Assembly: GCF_900142925.1 (NCBI RefSeq)
Contig: NZ_FRCN01000002.1
Location: 1-64,000, forward strand
Origin: Chitinophaga sp. CF418
Lineage (GTDB): Bacteria; Bacteroidota; Bacteroidia; Chitinophagales; Chitinophagaceae
Length of the DNA: 64,000 nt
Direction of reading: 5' to 3'
The position numbers and the translations under genes are program-made. Each line of letters opens with the position of its first letter. Within the stretch, counting starts at the first letter, position 1. This document shows positions 53,872 through 64,000 of the stretch, piece by piece. Under the pieces are notes generated by a model. It searched no databases. It was not told the DNA's origin and saw only the letters and a program-made list of their open reading frames with translations.

Positions 53872-56214
53872 CTATTCTGATCTTAACGCCTTTACCGGAT
53901 TCATGGATGCTGCCTTTACCGACTGGATACTAACGGTAAGCAGCGCTATCACAATAGCAATCATACCTGCCAGCAGATAGATCCACCATTCCAGTGATAT
54001 TCTGTAAGTATAATGCTGTAACCATTTCATCATAACGTATGAGGCTATCGGGCTTGCCACCAGGATAGCCACCAGCACCGGCTTCAGGAACTCTTTTGAC
54101 AGCAGCACCGTCACCTGGGTTATACCAGCGCCCAGCACCTTGCGGATACCGATCTCTTTCTTTCTGCGGGCGGCTGCAAATACAGACAATCCCAGCAGGC
54201 CAAGACAACTGATCATGATGGCCAGTGTAGCAAATACGTTGATCAGCACTCCCAGTACCTGTTCGTAGGCGTATTTACGTTTGTACGTCTCGTCGACGAA
54301 AGTATATTGAAATGGATAGTCAGGATTAAAAGAACGGTATATTTTTTCCATCCGCCGCAGGCATTCGCTTACAGATAACTGCGGATTGAGCTTCATTGTT
54401 ATGAAGCCTCTCCAGCCCGGATTGTAAGGGATAACCACAGGGGTAGCGGGCATATAAGACTTCATCCATACAAAATCTTTCACAACACCAGTGATGGTCC
54501 TGTCCTGACCATTCACCCGCACCTGTTGTCCCACCACGGGCTCTTTCAGGTGCATCGTTTTCACGGCCGTTTCATTCAGCATCATCGACAGTGAATCGCC
54601 GGCAGAAAGGAAGTCGCGTCCTTCCTTTAAGGTAATGCCAAACGTTGATACAAAATTCTCTGTTGCCGTGAGCACACCAAAGTTGATATTTTCTTCACCC
54701 GGCAACTGTCCCGGCCATTTCAATGCCCACATACTGGCCCCCGCCTGCGCGATGGAACTTAACGTAGCACTCCCGTTCACAGCAGCACCAGCGCCGATAA
54801 CTTCCTGCCTGAATGCATCATAGTCGTCATAAACATTCCCTTCCAGCTGTATGTCTACCAGTCCTTTAGGATCATAACCAATAGGCAGGTTACGTATATA
54901 GTTGATCTGCCGGTATATTACGATTGTTACAAAGATCAATACAATAGCCAGGGTGAACTGGAACATTACCAGCACCTGCCTTGGACGGAAATTACCCTTC
55001 ACCTCTACTATCCCACCTTTCAATACCTTGACTGGCTTGAACGCGGATAATACAAAAGCGGGATAACTGCCTGAGACGATGGCCGTGAACAACGCAAGCA
55101 GTACAATGGCCAGCCAGAAAGAGGCAGGCGCCTGCGATAGTTGCAGCGAGCTATTGGTAAGCATATTAAACGTTGGCAGAATACCCCACATCAGCGCCAG
55201 CGCCAATAAAAGAGAGATACCCACCAGCAATAGCGACTCGTTCATAAACTGCCAGATCAGCGCCCTTCTGTTGGCTCCCACAGATTTCCTTACGCCGACC
55301 TCCTTAGCACGGCGCTCGCTCTGTGCAGTGCTGAGATTCATAAAGTTGACACAGGCTATCAAAAGGATTCCCAATGCCAATAATGCAAACAAACGGACAG
55401 CAGCAATTTCACCTCCTGCGATCTTGCCATTCTTTATCTCACCATATAACTTCCATTTACTCATTGAATGCAGCAACAGGTAACTGGTAGCAGGAATAAT
55501 GGCTTTTTGTTCATGCAATACATTCCTGATCTTATGCGCTACTATTGCAGGATCAGCTTTAGGCACCAACTGTACAAATGTATTGATACCAAAATTCCCC
55601 CATTCTTCCTCCCTTACCCATGGCTCTGCGCTCCTGAACAAGGCCCAGCTCAGTAAGTATGAGAATTGCAGGGTGGAATTTGAAGGCGGATCTTTTATTA
55701 CAGCGGTTACAACAAGCGGATGCTGTATGTCAAAATTTACTATCTGACCTATCGGATCTGCGTTCCCAAATAATTTGCTGGCAGTGCTTTCTGTAAGGAT
55801 GATCGTATTCTCATCTTTCAGCAACCCCTGCCCCTTTATAACCGGGAACGTAAATACATCCAGGAATTTCGGATCAGTATAAAAACCTGACAATTTCAGG
55901 GACTTGTCTCCGGCCTTCAATAAATGAGGCGCGGGATAGGACGCCCGTATCACCTCTTTGATCTCCGGTGTGCTCTTTTGCAATAAGGGCCCTAGAGGCA
56001 CCGGTGTATTGCTCCCTCCATCATCACCCACCTTCACATGATAGACATAGCTGTTATTTTTATGAAAATCATCATAACTGAACTGGAACAATACGTACAG
56101 GATCAGTGTGAAACTGACGGCCATCCCGATGCCAAGACCTGCAATATTGATGGATGAGAATACGCGGTTCCTCCATAAATTTCTCCAGGCTATTTTCAGA
56201 TAATTCTTTATCAT
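53872..56214 (-). CDS. MacB/FtsX-like ABC permease
   Basis: A 780-residue permease with two MacB-PCD periplasmic domains, each followed by FtsX membrane segments. The N-terminal MIKNYLKIAWRNLWRNRVFS and IAGLGIGMAVSFTL are typical. The middle FtsX helices occur near ALLALGILLIACVNFMNLS with the motif AQSERRAKEVGVRKSVGA, and the last set near RKKEIGIRKVLGAGITQVTV. It begins at the ATG at 56214: the longer frame adds 20 residues without similarity to its paralogues. Substrate unknown. It is one of four related permeases in this locus. Confidence 0.93.
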   Translation of the reverse strand: MIKNYLKIAWRNLWRNRVFSSINIAGLGIGMAVSFTLILYVLFQFSYDDFHKNNSYVYHVKVGDDGGSNTPVPLGPLLQKSTPEIKEVIRASYPAPHLLKAGDKSLKLSGFYTDPKFLDVFTFPVIKGQGLLKDENTIILTESTASKLFGNADPIGQIVNFDIQHPLVVTAVIKDPPSNSTLQFSYLLSWALFRSAEPWVREEEWGNFGINTFVQLVPKADPAIVAHKIRNVLHEQKAIIPATSYLLLHSMSKWKLYGEIKNGKIAGGEIAAVRLFALLALGILLIACVNFMNLSTAQSERRAKEVGVRKSVGANRRALIWQFMNESLLLVGISLLLALALMWGILPTFNMLTNSSLQLSQAPASFWLAIVLLALFTAIVSGSYPAFVLSAFKPVKVLKGGIVEVKGNFRPRQVLVMFQFTLAIVLIFVTIVIYRQINYIRNLPIGYDPKGLVDIQLEGNVYDDYDAFRQEVIGAGAAVNGSATLSSIAQAGASMWALKWPGQLPGEENINFGVLTATENFVSTFGITLKEGRDFLSAGDSLSMMLNETAVKTMHLKEPVVGQQVRVNGQDRTITGVVKDFVWMKSYMPATPVVIPYNPGWRGFITMKLNPQLSVSECLRRMEKIYRSFNPDYPFQYTFVDETYKRKYAYEQVLGVLINVFATLAIMISCLGLLGLSVFAAARRKKEIGIRKVLGAGITQVTVLLSKEFLKPVLVAILVASPIASYVMMKWLQHYTYRISLEWWIYLLAGMIAIVIALLTVSIQSVKAASMNPVKALRSE

Positions 56215-56322
56215 AAAATTTCTTTTTAGTAAGTAATTAAAAGCTATGGGCGGGTAGATACCTGCCCATGACACATTTCACTTGTCATATTTAAACGTAA
56301 CTACTAAAGAAACTTCATTATT

Positions 56323-58710
56323 TTATTCTGTCCGTAATGCCTTCACCGGGTTAGTCATTGCAGCCTTCATGGTCTGTATACTTACTGTAGTCAGCGCAAT
56401 GACCACCGCCACACTGCCAGCCGCCAGGAATACCCACCACGGTACATTAATACGGTATGCAAAATCCTGCAGCCACTGGTACATCAGGTACCAGGCCAAT
56501 GGTGTGGCCACCAGCAAAGCAATAGCTATCAGTTTGATGAAATCTGTGGACAGCAACAAAAGGATATTACTTACGGAAGCTCCCAATACCTTCCGGATAC
56601 CGATCTCTTTTGTACGCTGGATCACGATATAAGAGATCAATCCAAGTAACCCTAAGGTGGCCAGGAAAATAGCCAGGAGGGCGAATGTCAGCACCAGCTG
56701 ACCAAAACGGAAGTCGCCCCGGTACTGGCGGTCAAAATCATCATCTACAAAGAAATAATTAAACCTTCCTTCCGGTATATACCTGTTGTATATAGCTTCT
56801 ACACTGGCAATGACCTTTTTGATATCTTTTAGCTCAACAGTAATCGTCATCGGGGCAAACGCTTCCGGTTCAATACGTAATGTCAGTGGCGAAACTGCCT
56901 CTTTCAGTGAGCGGTAGTTAAAATTTTTAATCACACCAATGATGGTACCCCTTCTTCCCCACTGGTCGAATTTCTTTCCAATGATCTCTTCCGGTTTGTT
57001 ATATCCCAGGGAGGACACAACCGCTTCATTTACGAGCATAGCCTGCGTGCTGTCTGTCGCCATTTGAGGAGAGAATGCGCGTCCTGCCAGTAATTTAATC
57101 TGGTATTGTTTGATGAAGTCATAGTCTATAAAGTACAGGTTAATATTGCTGGCCTGCATTTCTCCATTCTTCATCTCGATATTACTATATGCTGAGTTCT
57201 GGGACCTGCCCGGTATGGCAGATGAGAATGTGGCGCCGGATACGCCGGGTACATTCAATACCTGTTGCCTGATATCAAACCATTTCTCTTTCATATTATT
57301 GACGCCACCAAACTCCACCACCAGCTGCTGGTCTTTCTTAAATCCCAGATCACGGCCCTGCAGGTATAATAACTGATAATAAACGATCATTACGCCTGCT
57401 ATCAATACAATAGTGATAACGAACTGGAAAACTACCAATCCTCTTCTGAGGAACAATCCTTTGTTACTGCTGCTGAAAGCGCCTTTCAGAACGACCACGG
57501 GTTTGTAAGAAGACAGTACAACAGCAGGATAAACACCTGCCAGTAAGCCCACGCCTATTGCAATGAAAAGAAACCATATGATAGTGCCGGTACTGAATAT
57601 ATTGTATGCTATTTCCTTTCCGGCAAGCAGATTAAAAGATGGCAGCAACAGCTGGCTCAGGGCCACTGACAATACAAAAGCGAATAAGCTGAGTAACAGG
57701 GTCTCACACAGGAACTGGAATGTGAGCTGCGACTCATAAGCTCCTACCGACTTCCGTACCCCTACCTCTCTTGCTCTCTCTGTTGCCCTGGCTGTAGCCA
57801 GGTTCACAAAGTTGATAACGGCTATCAGGAGGATGAAAATAGCTATGATGGAGAATATGTATATATTGGTAATGCTTCCCTTTACAGCAGCAGGCCTTTT
57901 CGAAGTCATATACACATCTTTCAGAGGCTCCAGGTGTAATGTGTAATACATGTTGTTCTTCTTCATCGTGCTTCCTACATGTCTTTCCATAAAGGCAGGC
58001 AGCTTCTTCTCCAGTTTAGCTGCATCAGCACCCGGCGTTAGCAACAGGTATGTCAGCATACCAAAATTCCCCCATGATTCCGTAAGGTTCTGTCCCATCT
58101 TTTCGACGGTAGCCATAGAGATCACCATGTCAAAGGGCAGATGGGAATTCTCAGGCACATCCTTCATCAGTCCTGTTACCTTGATGGTAACTTTTCCTCC
58201 GTCCATCTGAAAGGTTTTACCCATAGGATCTGCTGATCCGAAATATTTCTTTGCCTTGCGTTCAGTCAATACAGCTGTGAAAGGCTCCGTCAATGCATCC
58301 TTTGCGGTGCCCCTTATCAACTGGAACGAGAATATGTCAAATAAGGCAGAATCAGCCATCGCCACTTTATCCTCATCATATTTATTACTGCCAATAGTGA
58401 CCAGTGCATTTTGTAAATTTATCCTGACAGATGAAACTACTTCAGGGAAATCAGCCTTGATATTCGGCCCCATGGGCGCAGATGTGATATCTGCTTCTAT
58501 CAGCTCAGTAGGCGTCTTCACATCTGTCACTACCCTGTAGATCCTGTCTTTATTCTTGTGGAAGGAGTCATAACTCAACTCAAAGCGCACGTACATAAAT
58601 ATCAGGAAGCAGCAGGTCATGCCTATTGTCAGCCCCAGTATATTGATAAAGGAATAGAATTTCTGCTTTCTGATATTCCTCCACGCTATCTTCAGATAGT
58701 TCTTGATCAT
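56323..58710 (-). CDS. MacB/FtsX-like ABC permease
   Basis: A 795-residue paralogue of its neighbours. N-terminus MIKNYLKIAWRNIRKQKFYS, then INILGLTIGMTC; first FtsX block around IAVINFVNLATARATERARE with EVGVRKSVGAYESQ; C-terminal block with TKEIGIRKVLGASVSNILLL. Separated by 108 bases from the next permease downstream and by 20 bases from the one upstream. The repeated E(V/I)G(V/I)RK motif marks the cytoplasmic coupling loops. Confidence 0.93.
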   Translation of the reverse strand: MIKNYLKIAWRNIRKQKFYSFINILGLTIGMTCCFLIFMYVRFELSYDSFHKNKDRIYRVVTDVKTPTELIEADITSAPMGPNIKADFPEVVSSVRINLQNALVTIGSNKYDEDKVAMADSALFDIFSFQLIRGTAKDALTEPFTAVLTERKAKKYFGSADPMGKTFQMDGGKVTIKVTGLMKDVPENSHLPFDMVISMATVEKMGQNLTESWGNFGMLTYLLLTPGADAAKLEKKLPAFMERHVGSTMKKNNMYYTLHLEPLKDVYMTSKRPAAVKGSITNIYIFSIIAIFILLIAVINFVNLATARATERAREVGVRKSVGAYESQLTFQFLCETLLLSLFAFVLSVALSQLLLPSFNLLAGKEIAYNIFSTGTIIWFLFIAIGVGLLAGVYPAVVLSSYKPVVVLKGAFSSSNKGLFLRRGLVVFQFVITIVLIAGVMIVYYQLLYLQGRDLGFKKDQQLVVEFGGVNNMKEKWFDIRQQVLNVPGVSGATFSSAIPGRSQNSAYSNIEMKNGEMQASNINLYFIDYDFIKQYQIKLLAGRAFSPQMATDSTQAMLVNEAVVSSLGYNKPEEIIGKKFDQWGRRGTIIGVIKNFNYRSLKEAVSPLTLRIEPEAFAPMTITVELKDIKKVIASVEAIYNRYIPEGRFNYFFVDDDFDRQYRGDFRFGQLVLTFALLAIFLATLGLLGLISYIVIQRTKEIGIRKVLGASVSNILLLLSTDFIKLIAIALLVATPLAWYLMYQWLQDFAYRINVPWWVFLAAGSVAVVIALTTVSIQTMKAAMTNPVKALRTE

Positions 58711-58730
58711 ACAGTTCTTTTTATGGTTGG

Positions 58731-61088
58731 CTATTCAGTTCTTAAAGAGCGTACAGGATTGGCCAGTGCTGCTTTCACTGCCTGGAAACTTACCGTCAGT
58801 AGCGCTACTGCTACCGCCAGGCCGCCGGCCATGATAAATACGCCCCAATTGATAGTGACGCGATAAGCATAATCTTCCAGCCATCTGTTCATAATATACC
58901 AGGCAACAGGAACAGACAGTGCTATTGATATCATCACGATCTTCAGGAAATCGCTGGTAAGTAATGCAACAATGTTGGTGACAGATGCACCTAGTACTTT
59001 TCTCACACCTATTTCTTTTACACGTTGTCCGGTGGCAAACGTGGCCAGTCCGAACAGGCCCAGACAGCTGATGAAGATGGCGATGCCTGCGAAATAGTTA
59101 AACAGTTTGCCTGTACGTTGGTCCAGTTTGTACAGCTTGTTCAGATTATCGTCGATGAAGGTATACCTGAAGGGGAATCCGGCATTGTAGCGTTTATATA
59201 GCCGCTCTGCCGATGCGACAGCCTTGTCCATTTCCCCCGGTTTTGTTTTCACATACACTCTGTAATTAACCGGACGGTAATAGACCACCAGGGGACCGAT
59301 CTTTTCATGTAGGGATGCGTAATGAAAGTCTTTTATGACGCCAGTGATGGTACCGTCAATGTCCCAGAGTCTGAATTTCTTTCCTATGGGGTCTTTCATT
59401 CTCATCATTTTTGCAGCTGTTTCATTAATGATGAAATGTGTAGAATCAGCCTTTGAATTGGTAAAGTTTTGTCCTTCGGCAAAGCCGAACTTCATCATTT
59501 CCATGAAGCTCTTATCTGCGGAAAATACGTGCGCGATCAGCGTTTCATTCTTCTCTTTACCATCCCAGTAAGTATCGCCGGTACTGTTGTCAATACCCGT
59601 CATATTATGATTGGCCATTGCCGCTGTTGCTACACCGGGAGCGGTTGATAACTCCTGCACTGCGGCTTCCAGGTGATCGTACATCTGGTCAGAATTGAAG
59701 GAAAAAACATTCTCCTTATCGTAACCCAGCGCTTTTGATTTTATGTACCGCAACTGCTGACCTACCACCAGCGTACTGACAATCAGCACTGTGGCAATAA
59801 GGAACTGCACTACTACCAGGGCGCGACGGAAGAAGACGTTACTGCCCGAAAGGCTCAGTCCTCCTTTTAATGTTTTCAGGGGGTTAAAAGAGGATAAAAT
59901 AATTGCAGGATATATACCGGCCACTATCAGCGTCACCAGCATGGACAAGCCGATGGCAAGTACCATTTGCAGGTTCTTCAGGCCGAAAGAAAGATGTTTA
60001 TCAGTGAGATTGTTATAGAATGGGATCAATATCAGGATGATCGCAATAGCCAGCACCAATGCCAGCATAAATACCAGCACCGATTCCCATACAAACTGGG
60101 CGAACAGCTGTCTTCTGCTGGCGCCTACTATTTTACGGACGCCCACCTCCGCAGCCCTTTGCATGGCCCTGGCGGTGGAAAGGTTCACATAGTTCACACA
60201 AGCGATCAGTAGTATTACAACAGCGATGATCAGGAATATCCGTACTATTTTGATCCCACCCTCACTCAGGTCCGGATTATACAGATGGACGTCAAATAAG
60301 GGCTGCACATTATATTTTGTGCCCGGTTCCTGTTGGCCGTCCGGACGTAATCTGGCCAGGGCGGCAGCCACTTTTGCTGTGGAGGTATTGGGCGCCAGTT
60401 GTAGGTAGGTGGTGAAATAAAAGTCTCCCCAGTCAGCATCCAGAGATGGCCAGGACTCACTTTTCACAAATTTCGCCTGGAGTATGCTGAAGGGCAGCAT
60501 AAATTCATACCTGATACTGGACTGCTCAGGAAAATCTTCCATCAGGCCGGTAACGACATAATTCTTTCCGTCTCCCGCTATGACCTTTCCCATTACATCA
60601 GTGGTGCCAAAATATTTGAGGGCGGCGCTCCGTGTTACAATGAGAGAGGTATTGTCAGGGAAAGGATGCTGTGCATCACCTTTCAGTAGTGGGAATGTGA
60701 ACAATGTAAAGAAGGAAGGCTCTACAAAGCCCGTCTTGATATCAAAGAAGTCATTGTTGTTGTAAGTGAACTTCGAGACGTCCCCCCAGTTATCCCTGGT
60801 GCGTACAGCCTTTTGTACACCGGGAATATCTTTCACGGCGTGTACCGCAATCGGTCCCGGCATACCATCCCAGGTCTGTACATCAGAGCCGGAGGTAAAG
60901 CTGACACTCAGTTTATACAGGCTATCTCCTTTCTCATGGAACTTATCATAACTTAACTCATCCTGTACCCATACAAGTATCAGGATACCCACTGCGAGGC
61001 CAATAGCCAGGCCGCCTATATTGATACTGCTGTACATTTTATAGCGGCGCAGGTTACGCCAGCCAATCCGCAGATAGTTGTTAAGCAT
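58731..61088 (-). CDS. MacB/FtsX-like ABC permease
   Basis: A 785-residue member of the same set. N-terminus MLNNYLRIGWRNLRRYKMYS followed by INIGGLAIGLAVGILI; first FtsX block around CVNYVNLSTARAMQRAAEVG with VRKIVGAS; C-terminal block with GQRVKEIGVRKVLGASVTNI. It directly follows the second ATPase gene (41 bases), so that ATPase and this permease are the closest matched pair in the locus. Confidence 0.93.
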   Translation of the reverse strand: MLNNYLRIGWRNLRRYKMYSSINIGGLAIGLAVGILILVWVQDELSYDKFHEKGDSLYKLSVSFTSGSDVQTWDGMPGPIAVHAVKDIPGVQKAVRTRDNWGDVSKFTYNNNDFFDIKTGFVEPSFFTLFTFPLLKGDAQHPFPDNTSLIVTRSAALKYFGTTDVMGKVIAGDGKNYVVTGLMEDFPEQSSIRYEFMLPFSILQAKFVKSESWPSLDADWGDFYFTTYLQLAPNTSTAKVAAALARLRPDGQQEPGTKYNVQPLFDVHLYNPDLSEGGIKIVRIFLIIAVVILLIACVNYVNLSTARAMQRAAEVGVRKIVGASRRQLFAQFVWESVLVFMLALVLAIAIILILIPFYNNLTDKHLSFGLKNLQMVLAIGLSMLVTLIVAGIYPAIILSSFNPLKTLKGGLSLSGSNVFFRRALVVVQFLIATVLIVSTLVVGQQLRYIKSKALGYDKENVFSFNSDQMYDHLEAAVQELSTAPGVATAAMANHNMTGIDNSTGDTYWDGKEKNETLIAHVFSADKSFMEMMKFGFAEGQNFTNSKADSTHFIINETAAKMMRMKDPIGKKFRLWDIDGTITGVIKDFHYASLHEKIGPLVVYYRPVNYRVYVKTKPGEMDKAVASAERLYKRYNAGFPFRYTFIDDNLNKLYKLDQRTGKLFNYFAGIAIFISCLGLFGLATFATGQRVKEIGVRKVLGASVTNIVALLTSDFLKIVMISIALSVPVAWYIMNRWLEDYAYRVTINWGVFIMAGGLAVAVALLTVSFQAVKAALANPVRSLRTE

Positions 61089-61129
61089 ACGAGTACGTTT
61101 GAATAATGATTGATATCTATACCAGGGGA

Positions 61130-61819
61130 TCAGACATGAAATTGTTCCTTGATATTCTCTGTCACTACACGACCATCGAACAGGTTGATGACACGATGCG
61201 CAAAACCTGCGTCATAAGGGCTGTGTGTTACCATGATCATGGTGGTGCCGGCTTCATTCAGCTCCTGCAACAGTTTCATCACTTCTTCACCATTGGTTGA
61301 GTCCAGGTTACCGGTAGGCTCATCCGCGAGGATCATTTTAGGATTAGCTACTACAGCGCGGGCAATAGCCACACGTTGCTGCTGACCACCAGATAACTGT
61401 TGCGGGAAGTGGTTACGGCGGTGCATGATATTCATACGTTCCAACACTTTTTCCACTTTGTCCTTCCTTTCGCTGGCAGGTACTTTGAGGTACAACAGCG
61501 GCAGTTCCACATTTTCGAATACGGTCAGCTCATCTATCAGGTTAAAACTCTGGAATACGAAACCAATGGATCCTTTTCTGAGCTGTGCACGCTGACGCTC
61601 GCTCATCTTGGCCACTTCGTGGTCCCAGAAGTGGTATTCCCCGCCACTGGGATTGTCCAGCAGCCCCAGGATATTCAGTAAGGTAGATTTGCCGCAACCT
61701 GAGGGGCCCATAATAGCAACAAACTCTCCGTCTTTCACTTCCATATTGATCCCATTCAGGGCAGAAGTTTCTATTTCTTCTGTTGTAAAAATCTTTTGCA
61801 GATTGACTGTACGTATCAT
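61130..61819 (-). CDS. ABC transporter ATPase, MacB/LolD type
   Basis: A 229-residue ATP-binding subunit. Walker A GPSGCGKS (38-45), Q loop [13 protein letters not shown], canonical signature [14 protein letters not shown], Walker [11 protein letters not shown] and H loop MVTHSP. It lies between two permease genes (41 bases to the next, 36 bases to the previous) and can serve either. Confidence 0.95.
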   Translation of the reverse strand: MIRTVNLQKIFTTEEIETSALNGINMEVKDGEFVAIMGPSGCGKSTLLNILGLLDNPSGGEYHFWDHEVAKMSERQRAQLRKGSIGFVFQSFNLIDELTVFENVELPLLYLKVPASERKDKVEKVLERMNIMHRRNHFPQQLSGGQQQRVAIARAVVANPKMILADEPTGNLDSTNGEEVMKLLQELNEAGTTMIMVTHSPYDAGFAHRVINLFDGRVVTENIKEQFHV

Positions 61820-61855
61820 CGACTACGGTTTAATAATTTTTAAATTGAACGTATA

Positions 61856-64000
61856 TTATTCACTTCTCAACAGCCCTGTAGGGTTTGCACTGGCAGTACG
61901 GAAGCATTGTAAAGCAATCAGAATATAGGTTAAACTGAAGGTAATCATACCTGCAATTATAAATGGCATTACACTCATACTGGTGCGGTAGGCATAATCA
62001 TCCAGCCAGTGATCGGCTATTACATACGCTACCGGCCAGGCAATGATATTGGCGATCAGTATGACGGAGGTGTATTCTTTCAGGAACAGGTAAATGATAT
62101 TGCGGGTATCGGCCCCCAATACTTTTCTTACGCCGATCTCTTTGGTACGGCGGGTGAGGCTGAATGCCACCACGCCGGCAGCCCCCAGCAATATAATGAT
62201 AAAGTTCAGTGCAGTAGCCACATTAGCCGCCTGCTTCAGACGGGTTTCATTGCTATACATTGACTGAAACTTGTCGTCCATAAAGAAATATTCAAACGGG
62301 GCATCAGGTAAGCGGGCTTTCCACAAAGATTCAATGCCGGCTACGGTCTTCCTGGCATCAGCAGTTTGCAGTTTGATACTGAGGAAACGGTAGAAAGCGC
62401 CGGTATTCTGGGAAAGGAATATCATAGGTGCGATCTTCTGCTGCATACTTGTGAAGTGAAAATCCTTCACGATGCCCTTTACCCTGAATGTTCCCCCCTG
62501 GGGGCCAACAGCCACTATCTGCTCTCCTACTCCTGTTTCCAGGTGTAAAAGCTTCACAGCGGCCTCGTTGAGTACTACATCTCCAGGGCTGTCCTGGTCT
62601 GTAAAGAATGCGCCTGCCAGTACCTTCAGTCCGAAAGTAGCTGCATAATTTCCGTCAGTTACCAACATATCTACGTTCACAGCTGCATCATCGGTACCAC
62701 CCCGGGGTACGATGCGTAAACCTCCTCCATTCATACCGTCAGGTACCTCATAGGAAACAGTCGCGCTCTTTACACCGGTATTGCTCATCATTTCATCCCT
62801 TATCAGCTCTATACGTTTTAACCCTGCGGTATCCCACTGGCGTGGTACGGAAGAGATGACCAGCACCTGTTCCTTGTTATATCCCAGTTCTTTTTTGAAG
62901 AAATAATCGATCTGCCGGGAGATATACAATGTGCATACAAATACCAGCACCGCCAGGGAAAACTGTATTACCAGCGAGCCTTTTCTGAACAATAATTCCC
63001 CTTTACCCACGGAGATCTTCCCTTTCAGTACTTTCAGCAGATGGCTGGCCGTCAGCACGAAAGCAGGGTAGACACCGGCAATCAATCCGACGACAGCCAC
63101 CAGCAATACATAAAACAACACCATCATTCCTGAGAATGACCATACATGAGGTAAGGTTTTGTTCAGCACCTGTCCGAACAGTGGGCGTAACAGTTCAAAG
63201 AAAGCAATGGAAAGAAAGGCCGCTATAGCAGTCAATACAAGTGATTCTGCCAGAAATTGTGCAATCAGCTGCTGGCGTTTGCCGCCAAATACTTTCCGCA
63301 AACCGATCTCTTTTAACCTGTATACAGAGGTTCCTATACTGATATTCACATAGTTGATCACAGCCATCAGCAGGACGAAGAAAGCAATGACTCCCAGGAT
63401 GTAGCTCATCTTTCTTACCAGTCCGTTATTCGTATCCAGGTAGAAGGTATCCATCCCCACCAGCTTAATACTCATGTTGTCTTTCAACTGCTGGTTGCAA
63501 TGCATGGCCACCAACTTTCTGATGGGCGCTGCCAGTTGTTCCGGCTTTACCCCTGGTTGCAGCTTTATATAGGAAGCCATGCTCACACTGTTCCAATCCT
63601 TGTCGGCATCCGGTGCAAGGAAGTATGCAACGTTCTGCATGGGCAGGAAAATATCAGTCTTAAAACCGTTGATGGTCGTCACCGTATTGAGGCGCGTTTC
63701 ACGTTTCAGTACACCGGTGACAGCATAGTTCTTTTTACCATCCCTGCGGGTATCGATAGTCAGGACTTCATCCAGTACATCTGTTCTGCCGAAAAATTTC
63801 ATAGCCGTTTCGGCTGTGATCACAATAGAATTGTCATCCCTGAAAGGATGGGCAGGGTCTCCCTGTATGAGGGGTAATCCAAAAGCGCTTATCGCTGTTG
63901 TATCGCCTGGCTGCAGCGACATCCGGAAATGGCGGTCCTTATAGGAGGCGTTCGCGCTACAGGGAAAAGTCCTGTAGTAATTGGCCACCAGGGATGGGTA
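61856..64000 (-). CDS. MacB/FtsX-like ABC permease, 5' end cut by the window
   Basis: The fourth permease of the set; only its last 714 codons are inside the window. The frame stays open through position 64000 (reading YPSLVANYYRTFP at the edge), so the start lies outside. The visible part has the first FtsX block near LMAVINYVNISIGTSVYRLK with EIGLRKVFGGKRQQ, and the C-terminal block with RRTKEIGVRKVLGADTRNII. It lacks the N-terminal signature only because of the edge; there is no sign of a frameshift. Confidence 0.92.
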   Translation of the reverse strand, partial: YPSLVANYYRTFPCSANASYKDRHFRMSLQPGDTTAISAFGLPLIQGDPAHPFRDDNSIVITAETAMKFFGRTDVLDEVLTIDTRRDGKKNYAVTGVLKRETRLNTVTTINGFKTDIFLPMQNVAYFLAPDADKDWNSVSMASYIKLQPGVKPEQLAAPIRKLVAMHCNQQLKDNMSIKLVGMDTFYLDTNNGLVRKMSYILGVIAFFVLLMAVINYVNISIGTSVYRLKEIGLRKVFGGKRQQLIAQFLAESLVLTAIAAFLSIAFFELLRPLFGQVLNKTLPHVWSFSGMMVLFYVLLVAVVGLIAGVYPAFVLTASHLLKVLKGKISVGKGELLFRKGSLVIQFSLAVLVFVCTLYISRQIDYFFKKELGYNKEQVLVISSVPRQWDTAGLKRIELIRDEMMSNTGVKSATVSYEVPDGMNGGGLRIVPRGGTDDAAVNVDMLVTDGNYAATFGLKVLAGAFFTDQDSPGDVVLNEAAVKLLHLETGVGEQIVAVGPQGGTFRVKGIVKDFHFTSMQQKIAPMIFLSQNTGAFYRFLSIKLQTADARKTVAGIESLWKARLPDAPFEYFFMDDKFQSMYSNETRLKQAANVATALNFIIILLGAAGVVAFSLTRRTKEIGVRKVLGADTRNIIYLFLKEYTSVILIANIIAWPVAYVIADHWLDDYAYRTSMSVMPFIIAGMITFSLTYILIALQCFRTASANPTGLLRSE

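Overview
The window reads as chromosome from a Bacteroidota species, most likely Chitinophaga or a near relative. The evidence is two SusC/SusD pairs, a FecI/FecR-type ECF sigma/anti-sigma pair next to a SusC with an STN domain, DUF4221, GH92, long arrays of MacB-like FtsX permeases, Ku/LigD with topoisomerase IB, and start sites without strong Shine-Dalgarno sequences. Genus is inferred from gene content and style only; there is no rRNA. No tRNA, rRNA, CRISPR array, prophage or insertion sequence was recognised.

Layout. 0-0.47 kb: REP-like inverted repeats and a 51-bp tandem repeat. 0.47-5 kb: ExbD, a 2OG-Fe(II) oxygenase, a secreted alpha/beta hydrolase, a chromate transporter and a small membrane protein. 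5-11.1 kb: a DNA-repair and stress block (LigD and Ku translationally coupled, topoisomerase IB, a DUF892 ferritin-like protein, small accessory proteins). 11.4-17 kb: signalling genes (CHASE3 kinase, receiver-PAS-kinase hybrid, sigma-54 activator, single-domain receiver, low-affinity iron permease family protein). 17.6-38 kb: an AT-richer accessory region, described next. 38-49.3 kb: DEAD-box helicase, a second SusCD pair, gpsA, a lipoprotein, a GH92 mannosidase and a histone H1-like protein. 49.5-64 kb: an ECF sigma factor, then a long minus-strand tripartite ABC efflux locus (MacA-like adaptor, TolC, two ATPases, four permeases, the last cut by the window edge).

The most unusual part is 17.6-36.9 kb. 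It contains the pieces of a class III-like lanthionine synthetase (lyase-kinase-cyclase) spread over separate genes. One minus-strand gene carries lyase plus kinase (24481-25830). One plus-strand gene carries kinase plus cyclase (20561-22762). A third carries a kinase C-lobe remnant plus a degenerate cyclase (18906-20261). The cyclases lack the zinc-binding Cys/Cys/His set, as is known for class III enzymes. Next to them lie a metallophosphoesterase with a ruined active site, a thioredoxin-like lipoprotein (CPSC), a DUF4221 lipoprotein, a small exported Thr/Ser-rich peptide with two cysteines, and an 868-residue exported fusion of a TlpA-like thioredoxin domain to an intact metallophosphoesterase. 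SusD, an STN-bearing SusC, and a divergent sigma/FecR pair follow.

My reading, which is inference, is that this is one locus for making or handling a modified small exported peptide. Surface sensing or uptake by SusCD would be wired to transcription through FecR/sigma, and phosphorylation/dephosphorylation and thiol chemistry would be supplied by the kinase, phosphatase and thioredoxin genes. The substrate and product cannot be read from the sequence.
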